A stretch of 54,560 nt of DNA from JBNKWA01 sp050299555. Its GTDB lineage: Bacteria; Pseudomonadota; Alphaproteobacteria; Rhodobacterales; Rhodobacteraceae. The stretch covers positions 1 to 54,560 of the forward strand of contig JBNKWA010000078.1 of the NCBI GenBank assembly GCA_050299555.1, read 5' to 3'. Below are positions 33,559 to 41,706 of the stretch, in pieces; the first letter of the stretch is position 1; each line of letters begins with the position of its first letter. The position numbers and the translations under genes are program-made. The notes beneath the pieces are model-generated. The model ran no database searches and was not told the origin of the DNA. It saw only the letters and a list, made by a program, of their open reading frames with translations.

Positions 33559-34090
33559 CATCGTCGCCTATACCGACGGCGCCTGCTCGGGGAACCCGGG
33601 GCCGGGCGGCTGGGGCGTGGTGCTGCAGGCGGTGAAGGCCGGCGCCGTGGTCAAGGAGCTGGAGCTGTCGGGCGCCGAGCCCGAGACCACCAACAACCGG
33701 ATGGAACTGACCGCCGCCATCGCGGCGCTCAATGCCTTCAGCCGCGCCGCCGACGTCACCATCGTCACCGACAGCACCTATGTGAAGGACGGCATCACCC
33801 GCTGGCTGGCCGGCTGGAAGCGCAACGGCTGGCGCACCGCGGGCAAGACGCCGGTCAAGAACGCCGATCTGTGGCAGGCGCTGGACGCCGCCCAGGCCCG
33901 CCACAAGGTGCGCTGGGAATGGGTCAAGGGCCATGCCGGCCATGCCGAGAACGAACGCGCCGATGCGCTGGCCCGGGCGGCGCTGGAGCCCTTGAAGCCG
34001 AAGAAGAAGGCCAAGGCCGGGGATGCGGGCACCGACGCAGATCCGGGCACGGATACGGGCACCGGCGGGGCCGCGCCGGGCGAGGCCTGA
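33551..34090 (+). CDS. rnhA: Ribonuclease HI
   Basis: 179 residues from a GTG. Removes RNA from RNA-DNA hybrids. Catalytic residues: YTDGACSGNPGPGGWG (Asp9), NNRMELTAAI (Glu), TDSTYVKDGI (Asp), and the C-terminal KGHAGHAENERADALA (His, Asp). A Lys-rich and then Asp/Gly/Thr-rich low-complexity tail of about 30 residues follows the core. Overlaps the LysE remnant. Confidence 0.96.
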   Translation: MPDIVAYTDGACSGNPGPGGWGVVLQAVKAGAVVKELELSGAEPETTNNRMELTAAIAALNAFSRAADVTIVTDSTYVKDGITRWLAGWKRNGWRTAGKTPVKNADLWQALDAAQARHKVRWEWVKGHAGHAENERADALARAALEPLKPKKKAKAGDAGTDADPGTDTGTGGAAPGEA

Positions 34091-34253
34091 TCCGCCAACG
34101 GTGCCGGCGCGCCGGCATGGTGGCCACCGAGCGATCCGGTTGGCGGCGTCGCAGGCCCTCGGGCATGGCCGATGACGGTGTCCCCACCCATGTCCGCACG
34201 TGTCTCCACCCGCGTTAACACTTTTATCGTTTTATATCAGGTAGTTGACATAC

Positions 34254-34269
34254 CGTCCCCGTGGGGACG
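34254..34269. repeat. Left bounding palindrome
   Basis: CGTCCCC-GT-GGGGACG, perfect 7-bp arms, followed by CC. Near-identical to 34675-34692 at the other end of the gap. Confidence 0.65.
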
Positions 34270-34337
34270 CCGTGGGGGCGCCGCCCTCGGGCCCCCAAAG
34301 GGCGCCCGTGATGGTCCGCGGGACAAGGGATCGCCCC

Positions 34338-34398
34338 AAGGATCGCCCCCCGGGGCGCTCCCCGCCCACCCACCCTCGCGCCCCGGGGGCGATCCCTT
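34338..34398. repeat. Long stem-loop with conserved 19-nt loop, copy 1
   Basis: Arms 34338-34358 and 34378-34398 pair almost completely (about 20 bp; one C bulge, one G bulge). The 19-nt loop TCCCCGCCCACCCACCCTC differs by one base from the loop at 37356-37374, while the outer stems are unrelated. Further partial copies of the outer stem motif (GGGATCGCCCC at about 34328-34338; GCGATCCC at 34400-34407) flank it. Confidence 0.7.
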
Positions 34399-34444
34399 GC
34401 GCGATCCCTGGGCCGACTCGGGGCGGCTCCCGCCCGCCGGCTTC

Positions 34445-34461
34445 CGGTTGCTTCGCAACCG
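34445..34461. repeat. 7-bp stem hairpin, TTC loop
   Basis: CGGTTGC-TTC-GCAACCG, followed by TCGCCGCCGGTTTGGGCC and then GGCCCGTCCTCCCCC (34486-34500) and TGCGGGTCGG (34502-34511). Same order of blocks as on the minus strand at 37486-37560. Confidence 0.65.
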
Positions 34462-34674
34462 TCGCCGCCGGTTTGGGCCGAGCCCGGCCCGTCCTCCCCC
34501 GTGCGGGTCGGACGGCCCGCCCGCGTCGAAGGCTCTGGCTGCGGGGTCGGCGCCCGGGGGCGACGGATCGGTGGCGGCGACGAATGGGCGGCGCCGGGGA
34601 AGGATCGATGGCGGTTTTCCGGGTATCCCCGGGTTGTCCCCACGAGAACGCCAGAAATTCCCGCAGCTTGCGGC

Positions 34675-34692
34675 GCGTCCCCATGGGGACGC
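34675..34692. repeat. Right bounding palindrome
   Basis: GCGTCCCC-AT-GGGGACGC, perfect 8-bp arms, 17 bp before the mcd stop codon. Shares 16 of 17 bases with the left palindrome block. Confidence 0.65.
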
Positions 34693-34708
34693 CTGCGCCG
34701 GTGGCGGC

Positions 34709-36346
34709 TCAGGCGGTCTCCAGGAGCCGCCGGGCGATGACCTGGGCCTGGATCTCGGCCGCCCCTTCGAAGATGTTCAGGATCCGCGCGTCGCACAGCA
34801 CCCGGCTGATCTGGTATTCCAGCGCGAAGCCGTTGCCGCCATGGATCTGCAGGGCGTTGTCGGCGGCGGCCCAGGCAACCCGGGCGCCCAGCAGCTTCGC
34901 CATCCCGGCCTCGAGGTCGCAGCGGTCACCGGCATCCTTCTCGCGGGCGGCATGATAGGTGAGCTGGCGGGCGATCATGATCTCCACCGCCATCATGGCG
35001 AGCTTGCCGTAGACCCGCGGGAAGGCGATCAGCGGCTTGCCGAAGGCCTGGCGCTCCTCGGCGTAGCGCAGCCCCAGCTCCAGCGCGCACTGGGCGACGC
35101 CGATGGCCCGGGCCGCGGTCTGGATGCGGGCGCTCTCGAAGGTCTGCATGAGCTGGCGGAAGCCCTGGCCCTCGACCCCGCCGAGCAGCGCGTCGCCTGG
35201 TATAACGTGGCCGTCGAAGGCCAGCGTGTATTCCTTCATCCCCCGGTAGCCCAGCACCTCGATCTCGCCGCCCGACAGCGTCGCGTCGGGGAACGGGTCC
35301 CCGGCCGTGCCGCGGGTCTTCGGCGCCAGGAACATCGACAGCCCGGTATGGTCGGTGGTGCCGGGCTTGGTCCGCGCCAGGACGGTCATCAGGTCGGTGC
35401 GCCCGGCATGGGTGATCCAGGTCTTGTTGCCGGTGATCACCCAGTCCTCGCCCTGCCGCTCGGCCCGGGTGCGCAGCGCGCCGAGGTCGGAGCCGGTGTT
35501 GGGCTCGGTGAAGACCGCCGTCGGCAGCACCTCGCCCGAGGCGAGCCTGGGCAGCCAGTGCGCCTTCTGCTCGTCGGTGCCACCGCCGAGGATCAGCTCG
35601 GCAGCGATCTCGGTCCGGGTGCCCAGCGAGCCGACGCCGATATAGCCGCGCGAAAGCTCCTCGGAGACCACGCACATCGCCGTCTTGCCGAGGCCGGAGC
35701 CGCCGAATTCCTCGGGGATGGTCAGCCCGAAGACGCCGAGCTCGGCCATCTCGTCGAGGATCGCCATGGGGATCAGCTCGTCCTTGAGGTGCCACTCGTG
35801 CGCCGCCGGCACCACGCGCTCGTCGGCGAAGCGGCGGAAGGTGTCGCGGATCATCTCCATCTCGTCGTCGAGCCCGGTGGCGCCATAGCTCGCTGCCGCG
35901 CCCTGCCGCGCAATCATCTCGGCCAGCGCGCGGCGGGCCTCGTCGGTATTGCCCGCGGCCAGTGTCGCCGCGGCAGCGCGGAAGCCGTCGTCGTCAATGC
36001 CGATGTCGGCGGGCCGGGCGATCTCGCCCTGGCTCATGGGGATGCCGCCCTGCAGCTGGGCCGCGTACTCGCCGAGCGCGATCTGCAGGATCAGCGCCTC
36101 CATCTCGCCGAAGCAACCGGCTGCCTGCAATCGGTCGCCCCAGTCGAGCATCTGGCGCAGCGCCTCGACATAGGTCGCCGCCCAGGCCAGCGCATGGGCG
36201 GCGTGCTGGCGACGGTCGAGCTCGGCCGGCACGATCCGCCCATCCCTCCTGACCTCGGTCGCCAGCCGTGCCGCAGCCTGCGCCACGCCGTCGGCAAGGG
36301 CCTCGATGGCCTCGGCGGCCGGTTCGCGGGCGATGTCCTTCATCAT
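34709..36346 (-). CDS. mcd: (2S)-methylsuccinyl-CoA dehydrogenase
   Basis: 545 residues. Acyl-CoA dehydrogenase core (about 165-545): VFTEPNTGSDLGALRT, ITGNKTWITHAGRTDLMTVLA, ALLGGVEGQGFRQLM, QAFGKPLIAFPRVYGKLA, and NIFEGAAEIQ with the catalytic Glu. A helical N-terminal extension of about 165 residues sets it apart from short-chain ACADs and matches methylsuccinyl-CoA dehydrogenase of the ethylmalonyl-CoA pathway, oxidising methylsuccinyl-CoA to mesaconyl-CoA. Electrons would go to ETF (etfBA, 41.7 kb). ATG at 36346 has GGAGG upstream (36343 also possible). Confidence 0.88.
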   Translation of the reverse strand: MMKDIAREPAAEAIEALADGVAQAAARLATEVRRDGRIVPAELDRRQHAAHALAWAATYVEALRQMLDWGDRLQAAGCFGEMEALILQIALGEYAAQLQGGIPMSQGEIARPADIGIDDDGFRAAAATLAAGNTDEARRALAEMIARQGAAASYGATGLDDEMEMIRDTFRRFADERVVPAAHEWHLKDELIPMAILDEMAELGVFGLTIPEEFGGSGLGKTAMCVVSEELSRGYIGVGSLGTRTEIAAELILGGGTDEQKAHWLPRLASGEVLPTAVFTEPNTGSDLGALRTRAERQGEDWVITGNKTWITHAGRTDLMTVLARTKPGTTDHTGLSMFLAPKTRGTAGDPFPDATLSGGEIEVLGYRGMKEYTLAFDGHVIPGDALLGGVEGQGFRQLMQTFESARIQTAARAIGVAQCALELGLRYAEERQAFGKPLIAFPRVYGKLAMMAVEIMIARQLTYHAAREKDAGDRCDLEAGMAKLLGARVAWAAADNALQIHGGNGFALEYQISRVLCDARILNIFEGAAEIQAQVIARRLLETA

Positions 36347-36540
36347 GGCGCCTCCAGCAATGGTGCAGTGCAGAATCGGCTGCTGCACGTGCGAATGTCC
36401 CGGCGATAGCCGAGCCTCGGCAAATTCTCAAGCAACAAAATGGCGCAATGCCTGCAGTGAGGGTAACTTTATTAGTGTTGTCAGTGCCATGCGGCTCTGG
36501 GAAACAGGGCCAACAGGGTCGGCGAGAGAAAGGCATCCGG

Positions 36541-37308
36541 GTGGAGACGCTGCTGACCCAGTACGGACCGTCGACCGCGATGCTGGCCTTCGCGGTGATG
36601 GCCGCGGCGGGCTTCACCAAGGGCGTGGTCGGATTTGCGCTTCCGATGCTGGCGATATCCGGCATCGGCTCGCTGGCCTCGGCCGAGACGGCAATCGCCG
36701 CGCTGCTGCTGCCCAGCCTGGTCACCAACCTGCAGCAGTCGGTGCGCCAGGGCGTCGGGGCGGCGCGGGCGAGCCTGCTCGACCACTGGCGGCTTCTGGT
36801 GCTGATGTTCATCGTGATCGGGCTCTGTGCCCAGCTGGTGGTAATCCTGCCCGACCGGGTGCTGTTCCTGATTCTCGGCAGCATGGTGACGGTGTTCGGG
36901 GCCATCCAGCTGGCCGGGCTGCGGTTCTCGATCCAGCCTGGCCGCCGTCGGGTGGCCGAAGTCGCGACCGGCCTCGTCTCCGGGTTCTTCGGCGGCCTGT
37001 CGGGGGTCTGGGGACCGCCGGTGATCCTCTATCTTCTGGCACTTGGGGTCTCCAAGGCCGAGCACGTCCGGGTGCAGGGCATCGCCTACCTGATCGGCTC
37101 GGTGGTGCTGGTTCTGTCACACCTCTGGTCGGGGCTGCTGAATCGCGACAACCTGCTCCTCAGTGCGCTGATGATCGTGCCGGCAGTGGCCGGAATGCTG
37201 CTCGGGCAGGCGGTGCAGGATCGGCTTGATCAGGCGCTGTTCCGCCGCGCCATGCTGGCGGTCCTGGTGCTGGCGGGGTTGAACCTGCTGCGGCGTGGTT
37301 TGGTCTGA
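36541..37308 (+). CDS. TSUP (TauE/SafE) family permease
   Basis: 255 residues from a GTG. Seven to eight membrane helices with the duplicated TSUP motifs: AAAGFTKGVVGFALPMLAI at the first repeat and SGFFGGLSGVWGPPVILYLLALG at the second. The family moves sulfite, sulfonates or organic anions across the inner membrane. AAGG sits upstream of the GTG; no better ATG fits. Divergent from mcd, across a 194-bp gap. Confidence 0.88.
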   Translation: METLLTQYGPSTAMLAFAVMAAAGFTKGVVGFALPMLAISGIGSLASAETAIAALLLPSLVTNLQQSVRQGVGAARASLLDHWRLLVLMFIVIGLCAQLVVILPDRVLFLILGSMVTVFGAIQLAGLRFSIQPGRRRVAEVATGLVSGFFGGLSGVWGPPVILYLLALGVSKAEHVRVQGIAYLIGSVVLVLSHLWSGLLNRDNLLLSALMIVPAVAGMLLGQAVQDRLDQALFRRAMLAVLVLAGLNLLRRGLV

Positions 37309-37337
37309 GCGGCGGACACGTCAGTCGATCGCGCCAT

Positions 37338-37392
37338 TGATCGTGTCCGGGCCGCTCCCCGCCCACCCTCCCTCGCGCCCCGGACACGATCA
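37338..37392. repeat. Long stem-loop with conserved 19-nt loop, copy 2
   Basis: Arms 37338-37355 (TGATCGTGTCCGGGCCGC) and 37375-37392 pair at 17 of 18 positions; loop 37356-37374 is TCCCCGCCCACCCTCCCTC. The outer stem unit GGACACGATCAC is repeated at 37382-37393 and 37396-37407. Together with copy 1 the stems differ but remain complementary. The rest of the 37309-37598 gap is non-coding. Confidence 0.7.
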
Positions 37393-37543
37393 CGGGGACA
37401 CGATCACCCGGCGCTGCCCGGGGGCATTGGGCCGGGATCATCACGCCCCCGGTCGATACCCCGGCCTTCCCGCGCGACGACGCAACGGCCCGGCCGACCC
37501 GCAAGGGGGAGGACGGGCCGCCTTCGGCCCAACGGGAGGCGAG

Positions 37544-37560
37544 CGTCGCCGAAGGCGACG
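37544..37560. repeat. 7-bp stem hairpin, GAA/TTC loop
   Basis: CGTCGCC-GAA-GGCGACG. On the minus strand it reads CTCCCGCC, hairpin (loop TTC), CTCGCCTCCCGTTGGGCC, then GGCCCGTCCTCCCCC and TGCGGGTCGG, the same block order as at 34.42-34.51 kb. Confidence 0.65.
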
Positions 37561-37598
37561 TGACGCCGACAGGCGGGAGCATTGCCCTCGCCCGTCCC

Positions 37599-39083
37599 TC
37601 AGCCGCTCAGGGCCACGCCGCCGCGCCGAAGGTCGCCGGCCGCTTCCACACCGCCGCCACGGCGCCTGACCGCGTGCACGCCGCCGAAGAAAAAGCTCGC
37701 CCCCGGCCAGTGCCGGGCGTCGGCCCAGTCCCGCGAAAGCCCCGGGTCCGCAGCCAGCCCAGCCTCGGCATCGAGATGTCGGCCCTCCATATGCAGCCGC
37801 GGCGCCGCGATCGCCTCAGCCAGCGTCATCCGCCGGTCGATCAGGTTCAGCGCCACCTGGGTCAGTGCGGTTCGGATGCGGTTCGAGCCGCCCGAACCCA
37901 TCAGCGTCAATCCCCCATCGGGCGCCCGGATCGCCATCGGGCACATCATCGAGGCCAGCCGCCGGCGCGGGATGAACCGCGCCGCGCCGCCCGGCACCAG
38001 ATCCTCCTCGCCCAGCATGTTGTTGGGCATCACCCCGGTCCCGGGCAGCAGCAGCCCGCAGCCCTCGCCGTTCGAGAGCGTCAGCGCGGCGCCCATGCCG
38101 TCGCCGTCGAGCACCGAGATATGGGTGGTGCCGCGCGTGGCGCCCATGTGCTGGGCCAGTACCGCCTTCAGGCGCATCACCAGCGGTGGCGACAGGATCA
38201 GCCGCCGCGCCGAGGCCGGCCGGACGTCGAGACCGCTTTCCGCCCTCAGCGCGGCGATCTCGGCCAGTGCCTCGGCCAGCAGGGCCGGCGCCGGCGCCTT
38301 CGGCAGGGCCCTGAGCGCCAGGGCGATCTGCACCCCGCCAAGCGACGGCGGCGGGTTCACGAGCACCTGGTGCCGGGCGCGGTGGATGGTCAGCGGCCGG
38401 CGCCAGCGCGGCCGGGCGGCGGCGATCTCGGCGGCGGTGATCTGGCTCCCCGGAAGCGCCGCCAGCGCCGTCGCCACGGCACCGCCGGTGAACAGAACCG
38501 GGCCTTCCGTCGCCAGTGCCTCGAAGGTTCCGGCGAGTTCCGGCATCCTGACGACCGCGCCGGGCCGCACCGGGCGGTCGTCGTCGAAATGGATCGCCCG
38601 CACCGGCGCCGAGGCGCCGTAGATCGGCGCCACCACGTCGAGCAGGTGCGACTGGAATTCGGTCACCTCGACGCCGTCGCGGGCCAGCCGGATCGCCGGC
38701 GCCAGGAGTTCCGCAAAGGGCAGCCGTCCGTGCCGGGCATGGGCCTCGGCCAGGCCGGGGACAAGGCAGGGCAGGGCGATGGTGCCGGCGCCGATGTGGA
38801 AATCCTGGGTGGCGGTGCCGAAATCCACCGTCACCTCGCGGATGTCGGCGCCCGGCTTCGCCCTGCGCGGCGCGGTGACGAAGGCGTCCAGCAGGCTTGG
38901 CTCGCCCTCGGCAGGCACCACCATCAGAAAGCCGCCGCCCATGGCGCCGGCCAGCACCGGCTCGGCCACCATGGCGGCAAAGCCCGCGGCAATGGCCGCA
39001 TCCACCGCGCTGCCGCCGGCGGCCAGCATCTCGGCCGCGGCCTCGGCGGTCAGCCGGTGACCGGTGGCGATGGCATGGCTCAC
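37599..39083 (-). CDS. Gamma-glutamyltransferase family protein
   Basis: 494 residues. Ntn-hydrolase fold: SHAIATGHRLTAEAAAEMLAAGGSAVDAAIAAGF near the N-terminus, GAMGGGFLMVV, the autoprocessing site TTHISVLDGDG whose second Thr would be the nucleophile, and GSGGSNRIRTALTQV near the C-terminus. No signal peptide, so probably cytoplasmic, unlike classical periplasmic Ggt. GTG at 39083 overlaps the GFA gene stop (GTGA). Substrate could be glutathione or another gamma-glutamyl compound; the adjacent glutathione-linked GFA protein fits but does not prove this. Confidence 0.85.
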   Translation of the reverse strand: MSHAIATGHRLTAEAAAEMLAAGGSAVDAAIAAGFAAMVAEPVLAGAMGGGFLMVVPAEGEPSLLDAFVTAPRRAKPGADIREVTVDFGTATQDFHIGAGTIALPCLVPGLAEAHARHGRLPFAELLAPAIRLARDGVEVTEFQSHLLDVVAPIYGASAPVRAIHFDDDRPVRPGAVVRMPELAGTFEALATEGPVLFTGGAVATALAALPGSQITAAEIAAARPRWRRPLTIHRARHQVLVNPPPSLGGVQIALALRALPKAPAPALLAEALAEIAALRAESGLDVRPASARRLILSPPLVMRLKAVLAQHMGATRGTTHISVLDGDGMGAALTLSNGEGCGLLLPGTGVMPNNMLGEEDLVPGGAARFIPRRRLASMMCPMAIRAPDGGLTLMGSGGSNRIRTALTQVALNLIDRRMTLAEAIAAPRLHMEGRHLDAEAGLAADPGLSRDWADARHWPGASFFFGGVHAVRRRGGGVEAAGDLRRGGVALSG

Positions 39084-39487
39084 GTCGGCACCGCCTTCTC
39101 GAACACCGGCCAATGGTCCGGAAAGCGCACCCAGTCGTGTTTCTCGCCGGCCCAGATGGCGCGGACCGGCTCGGGCAGCGCGGTGTCGAAGGCGCCCAGC
39201 GCCACGCCGACATGATCGGGCCGCATCTCAAGCGTCCACCAGACATGCGTGCCGCAGACGGGACAGAAGCATTGCTCCAGTCCGCGACCGCTCTCGGCGG
39301 TACGGCGCCAGCGCGACGGTTCGCCGGCAAGAACGAGCTGATCCTTGCGAAAATAGGCGCCGACGCCAAAGGCCGAGCCGGTGCGCTTCTGGCAGGCCCG
39401 GCAATTGCACAGGATCACGAATTCCGGATCGCCCTCGGCCGTGACCGTCAGGCCGCCGCATTGACAGGCCGCGCGATGCACTGTCAT
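39080..39487 (-). CDS. GFA family (glutathione-dependent formaldehyde-activating-like) protein
   Basis: 135 residues. Zinc-binding GFA/Mss4-like fold: CQCGGLTV (first Cys pair), CNCRACQKRTGSAFG (Cys triad and substrate region) and CFCPVCGTHVWW (final Cys pair). Family members include Gfa-like and CENP-V-like proteins; few have proven activity. Translationally coupled to the gamma-glutamyltransferase-like gene. Confidence 0.9.
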   Translation of the reverse strand: MTVHRAACQCGGLTVTAEGDPEFVILCNCRACQKRTGSAFGVGAYFRKDQLVLAGEPSRWRRTAESGRGLEQCFCPVCGTHVWWTLEMRPDHVGVALGAFDTALPEPVRAIWAGEKHDWVRFPDHWPVFEKAVPT

Positions 39488-39530
39488 CTCAGTCCTCCCC
39501 CGCTCGAATGCCGAAGGACCCTAGAGCCCC

Positions 39531-40364
39531 GTGGCCGCCAAATCCATCCTGATCACCGGCTGCTCGTCGGGCATCGGCCATGACGCCGCCCACGGGCTGG
39601 CCCGGCGCGGCTGGCGCGTGCTGGCCACCTGCCGCAAGCCCGAGGATTGCGCCCGGCTGCAGGACGAGGGACTGGAGAGCTTCGCCCTCGATCTCGCCGA
39701 CGAGGCTTCGGTGGCGGCCGGCGCGTCCGAGGCGCTGAGCCGCACCGGCGGCACGCTGGACGCGCTTTTCAACAACGGCGCCTTCGCCTCGCCCGGGCTG
39801 GTCGAGGACGTGCCCCGCGGCGCCTATCGCGCGATCTTCGAGACCAACCTTTTCGGCCAGTTCGACCTGATCCGCCAGCTGCTGCCGGCGATGCGCGCCC
39901 AGGGCCACGGGCGGATCGTCAACAACTCCTCGATCCTCGGCTTTCTCGCGCTGCGCTTTCGCGGCCCCTACGTGGCCACCAAGTTCGCCATGGAGGGCCT
40001 GAGCGACACCCTGCGGCTGGAGCTCCACGGTAGCGGCATCCATGTCATCCTGATCCAGCCCGGCCCCATCGCGAGCCTGATCCGCAGGAACGCGATCCCG
40101 CATTTCGAGCGCTGGATCGACTGGCAGGCCTCGGCCCGGCGCGACTTCTACGAGAAGGCGGCGATGCCGCGCCTCTATGCCACCGGCGGCAAGAAGGATC
40201 GCTTCGAGTTGCCCGCATCGGCGGTGACCGAGGTGCTGGTCCGGGCGCTCGAGGCGCCGCGGCCGCGGCCCCGCTATCGCGTCACCACGCCGACCCGGGT
40301 CTCGGCGGTGGTGCGGCGATTGCTCTCAACGCGCGCCATGGACAATCTGGCCCGCCGCGTGTGA
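39531..40364 (+). CDS. Short-chain dehydrogenase/reductase
   Basis: 277 residues from a GTG. NAD(P)-binding TGCSSGIG (9-16), LFNNGAFASPG (NNAG-like), NNSSILGF (catalytic Ser) and YVATKFAMEGL (Tyr-x3-Lys). The C-terminal PRLYATGGKKDRFELPASAV and PRPRYRVTTPTR block is typical of classical SDRs related to YbbO/retinol-dehydrogenase-like proteins. Likely NADP-dependent oxidoreductase of unknown substrate. Divergent from GFA. Confidence 0.9.
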   Translation: MAAKSILITGCSSGIGHDAAHGLARRGWRVLATCRKPEDCARLQDEGLESFALDLADEASVAAGASEALSRTGGTLDALFNNGAFASPGLVEDVPRGAYRAIFETNLFGQFDLIRQLLPAMRAQGHGRIVNNSSILGFLALRFRGPYVATKFAMEGLSDTLRLELHGSGIHVILIQPGPIASLIRRNAIPHFERWIDWQASARRDFYEKAAMPRLYATGGKKDRFELPASAVTEVLVRALEAPRPRPRYRVTTPTRVSAVVRRLLSTRAMDNLARRV

Positions 40365-40413
40365 CAACACCCCGCGCCGCGCTATCTGGCAATGCAGGAA
40401 AGGGGTGCTGCGG

Positions 40414-40620
40414 GTGCCGAACGGTCCGATCTTCTGGCTTGCCGCCGTCGTCTGCCTGGCGGTGCTGGTGGTGCTGATGGTGGGTGTCATCGGCTTTGCG
40501 CGCGGCGGCGATTTCAACCGCAAATATGCCAACAAGATCATGCGGCTGCGCCTCCTGCTGCAGTTCATTGCGGTGATCCTGATCGTGCTGACGGTCTGGG
40601 TCGCAAAGCGCTGGGGCTGA
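40414..40620 (+). CDS. Twin transmembrane helix small protein (HIG1-like)
   Basis: 68 residues from GTG at 40414, 9 bases after AAGGGG (an in-frame GTG at 40405 is too close to that site). Two membrane helices (IFWLAAVVCLAVLVVLMVGVIGF and LQFIAVILIVLTVWVA) around GGDFNRKYANKIMRLRLL, the HIG_1_N-like motif. HIG1 proteins associate with respiratory complexes; in Rhodobacterales this gene regularly precedes the adenosyltransferase and etfBA, as here. Confidence 0.85.
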   Translation: MPNGPIFWLAAVVCLAVLVVLMVGVIGFARGGDFNRKYANKIMRLRLLLQFIAVILIVLTVWVAKRWG

Positions 40621-40622
40621 CA

Positions 40623-41195
40623 ATGGTGGTGCTGAACCGCATCTACACCCGCACCGGCGATGCCGGCGAGACGGCGCTGGGCAACGGCGCGCGGGTGGCC
40701 AAGCACTCGCTGCGCGTCGCCGCCTACGGCACCGTGGACGAGACCAACGCCACCGTCGGGCTGGCGCGGCTGCATGCCGCCGGTGACACCGATGCAGCGC
40801 TGGCCCGCATCCAGAACGACCTTTTCGATGTCGGCGCCGATCTCTGCCGGCCGGAAATGGAAAAGGATGCCGAGGCCGAGTTCCCGCCGCTCCGGGTCGT
40901 CGCCGCTCAGGTCACCCGGCTGGAAGCCGAGATCGACGCGATGAACCAGGGGCTTGCGCCCCTGCGCAGCTTCGTTTTGCCCGGCGGCACGGCGCTGGCG
41001 GCGTATCTGCACCTCTGCCGCACCGTCAGCCGCCGCGCCGAGCGCCTGAGCGTGGAGCTTGCCGCCACCGAGACGGTGAACGCCGAGGCGGTGCGCTATC
41101 TCAACCGGCTTTCCGACTGGTTCTTCGTCGCCGCACGGGTGGCCAACGATGGCGGCGCGGCCGACGTCCTCTGGGTCCCCGGCGCCAACCGGTAG
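40623..41195 (+). CDS. Cob(I)yrinic acid a,c-diamide adenosyltransferase (PduO-type)
   Basis: 190 residues. Uses ATP to adenosylate reduced corrinoid, making coenzyme B12. PduO-type motifs: IYTRTGDAGETALGNG (7-22, ATP binding), VAAYGTVDETNATVGLA, LPGGTALAAYLHLCRTVSRRAER and YLNRLSDWFFVAARVAN. Two bases after the twin-TM gene. AdoCbl serves ethylmalonyl-CoA and methylmalonyl-CoA mutases, consistent with mcd nearby. Confidence 0.94.
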   Translation: MVVLNRIYTRTGDAGETALGNGARVAKHSLRVAAYGTVDETNATVGLARLHAAGDTDAALARIQNDLFDVGADLCRPEMEKDAEAEFPPLRVVAAQVTRLEAEIDAMNQGLAPLRSFVLPGGTALAAYLHLCRTVSRRAERLSVELAATETVNAEAVRYLNRLSDWFFVAARVANDGGAADVLWVPGANR

Positions 41196-41200
41196 CGGCT

Positions 41201-41563
41201 CTACCCGGCAGGCTCCCAAAGCTCGATGGGGTTGCCCTCGGGGTCGTGAAGCTGCGCGAAGCGGCCGATCCCTTCCATCTCGGACGGGTCTGACACCTCG
41301 ATCCCGGCGGCCTCGAGCTGCGCGATCATCGCCGCCAGATCGGCGACGCGGAAGTTGACCATGAACTGCCGGTCGGCGCGGAAATAGTCTGTGTCGGCGG
41401 CAAAGGGCGAGAACACCGTCACCCCGGCCTCGGTCACCCATGGCCGCCCCGACGCGTCCTGCGGCACCAGCGCAACGCCGAGATGGTCCAGATACCACTT
41501 CGCCAGCCCGTCCGGGTCGCTGGCGCGGAAGAAAAGGCCGCCGATCCCCGCCACCTTCTCCAT
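41201..41563 (-). CDS. VOC family protein
   Basis: 120 residues from ATG at 41563 preceded by GGGGAGAAAGG. Single VOC unit: AGIGGLFFRASDPDGLAKWYLDHLGV at the N-terminus, FMVNFRVADLAAMIAQLEAAGI in the middle, and GRFAQLHDPEGNPIELWEPAG at the end. Glyoxalase-like fold; function unknown. Convergent with the adenosyltransferase, 5 bases apart. Confidence 0.85.
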   Translation of the reverse strand: MEKVAGIGGLFFRASDPDGLAKWYLDHLGVALVPQDASGRPWVTEAGVTVFSPFAADTDYFRADRQFMVNFRVADLAAMIAQLEAAGIEVSDPSEMEGIGRFAQLHDPEGNPIELWEPAG

Positions 41564-41706
41564 TCCTTTCTCCCCTTTGCCGTTGGCTGCCGATGGTTCG
41601 CGGGCCGTCACTGGTGTTGCCGTGCCATCCCGCGTCGTTTTTGCGCTGTCGTCCCCCGGCGCGGGCCGTTAAGTAGGCCCGGAAATCGAATGAGGGAGAA
41701 CCGCCG

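Larger units (their letters stand above)
34091..34708. other. 618-bp gene-free gap carrying a palindrome-bounded GC-rich element
   Basis: Between convergent rnhA and mcd. First 120 bp unremarkable, then an AT-rich island (about 34213-34253) ending in a consensus TTGACA (34245-34250). From 34254 to 34692 lies very GC-rich DNA bounded by near-identical palindromes and containing a long stem-loop and a short hairpin. A 150-codon minus-strand frame crosses it but is low-complexity and follows the repeat structure, so I do not call a gene. Confidence 0.6.

Noticed and set aside
34232..34684. 150-codon minus-strand frame
   Set aside because: Composed of the hairpin-repeat sequence; low complexity; no start signal.
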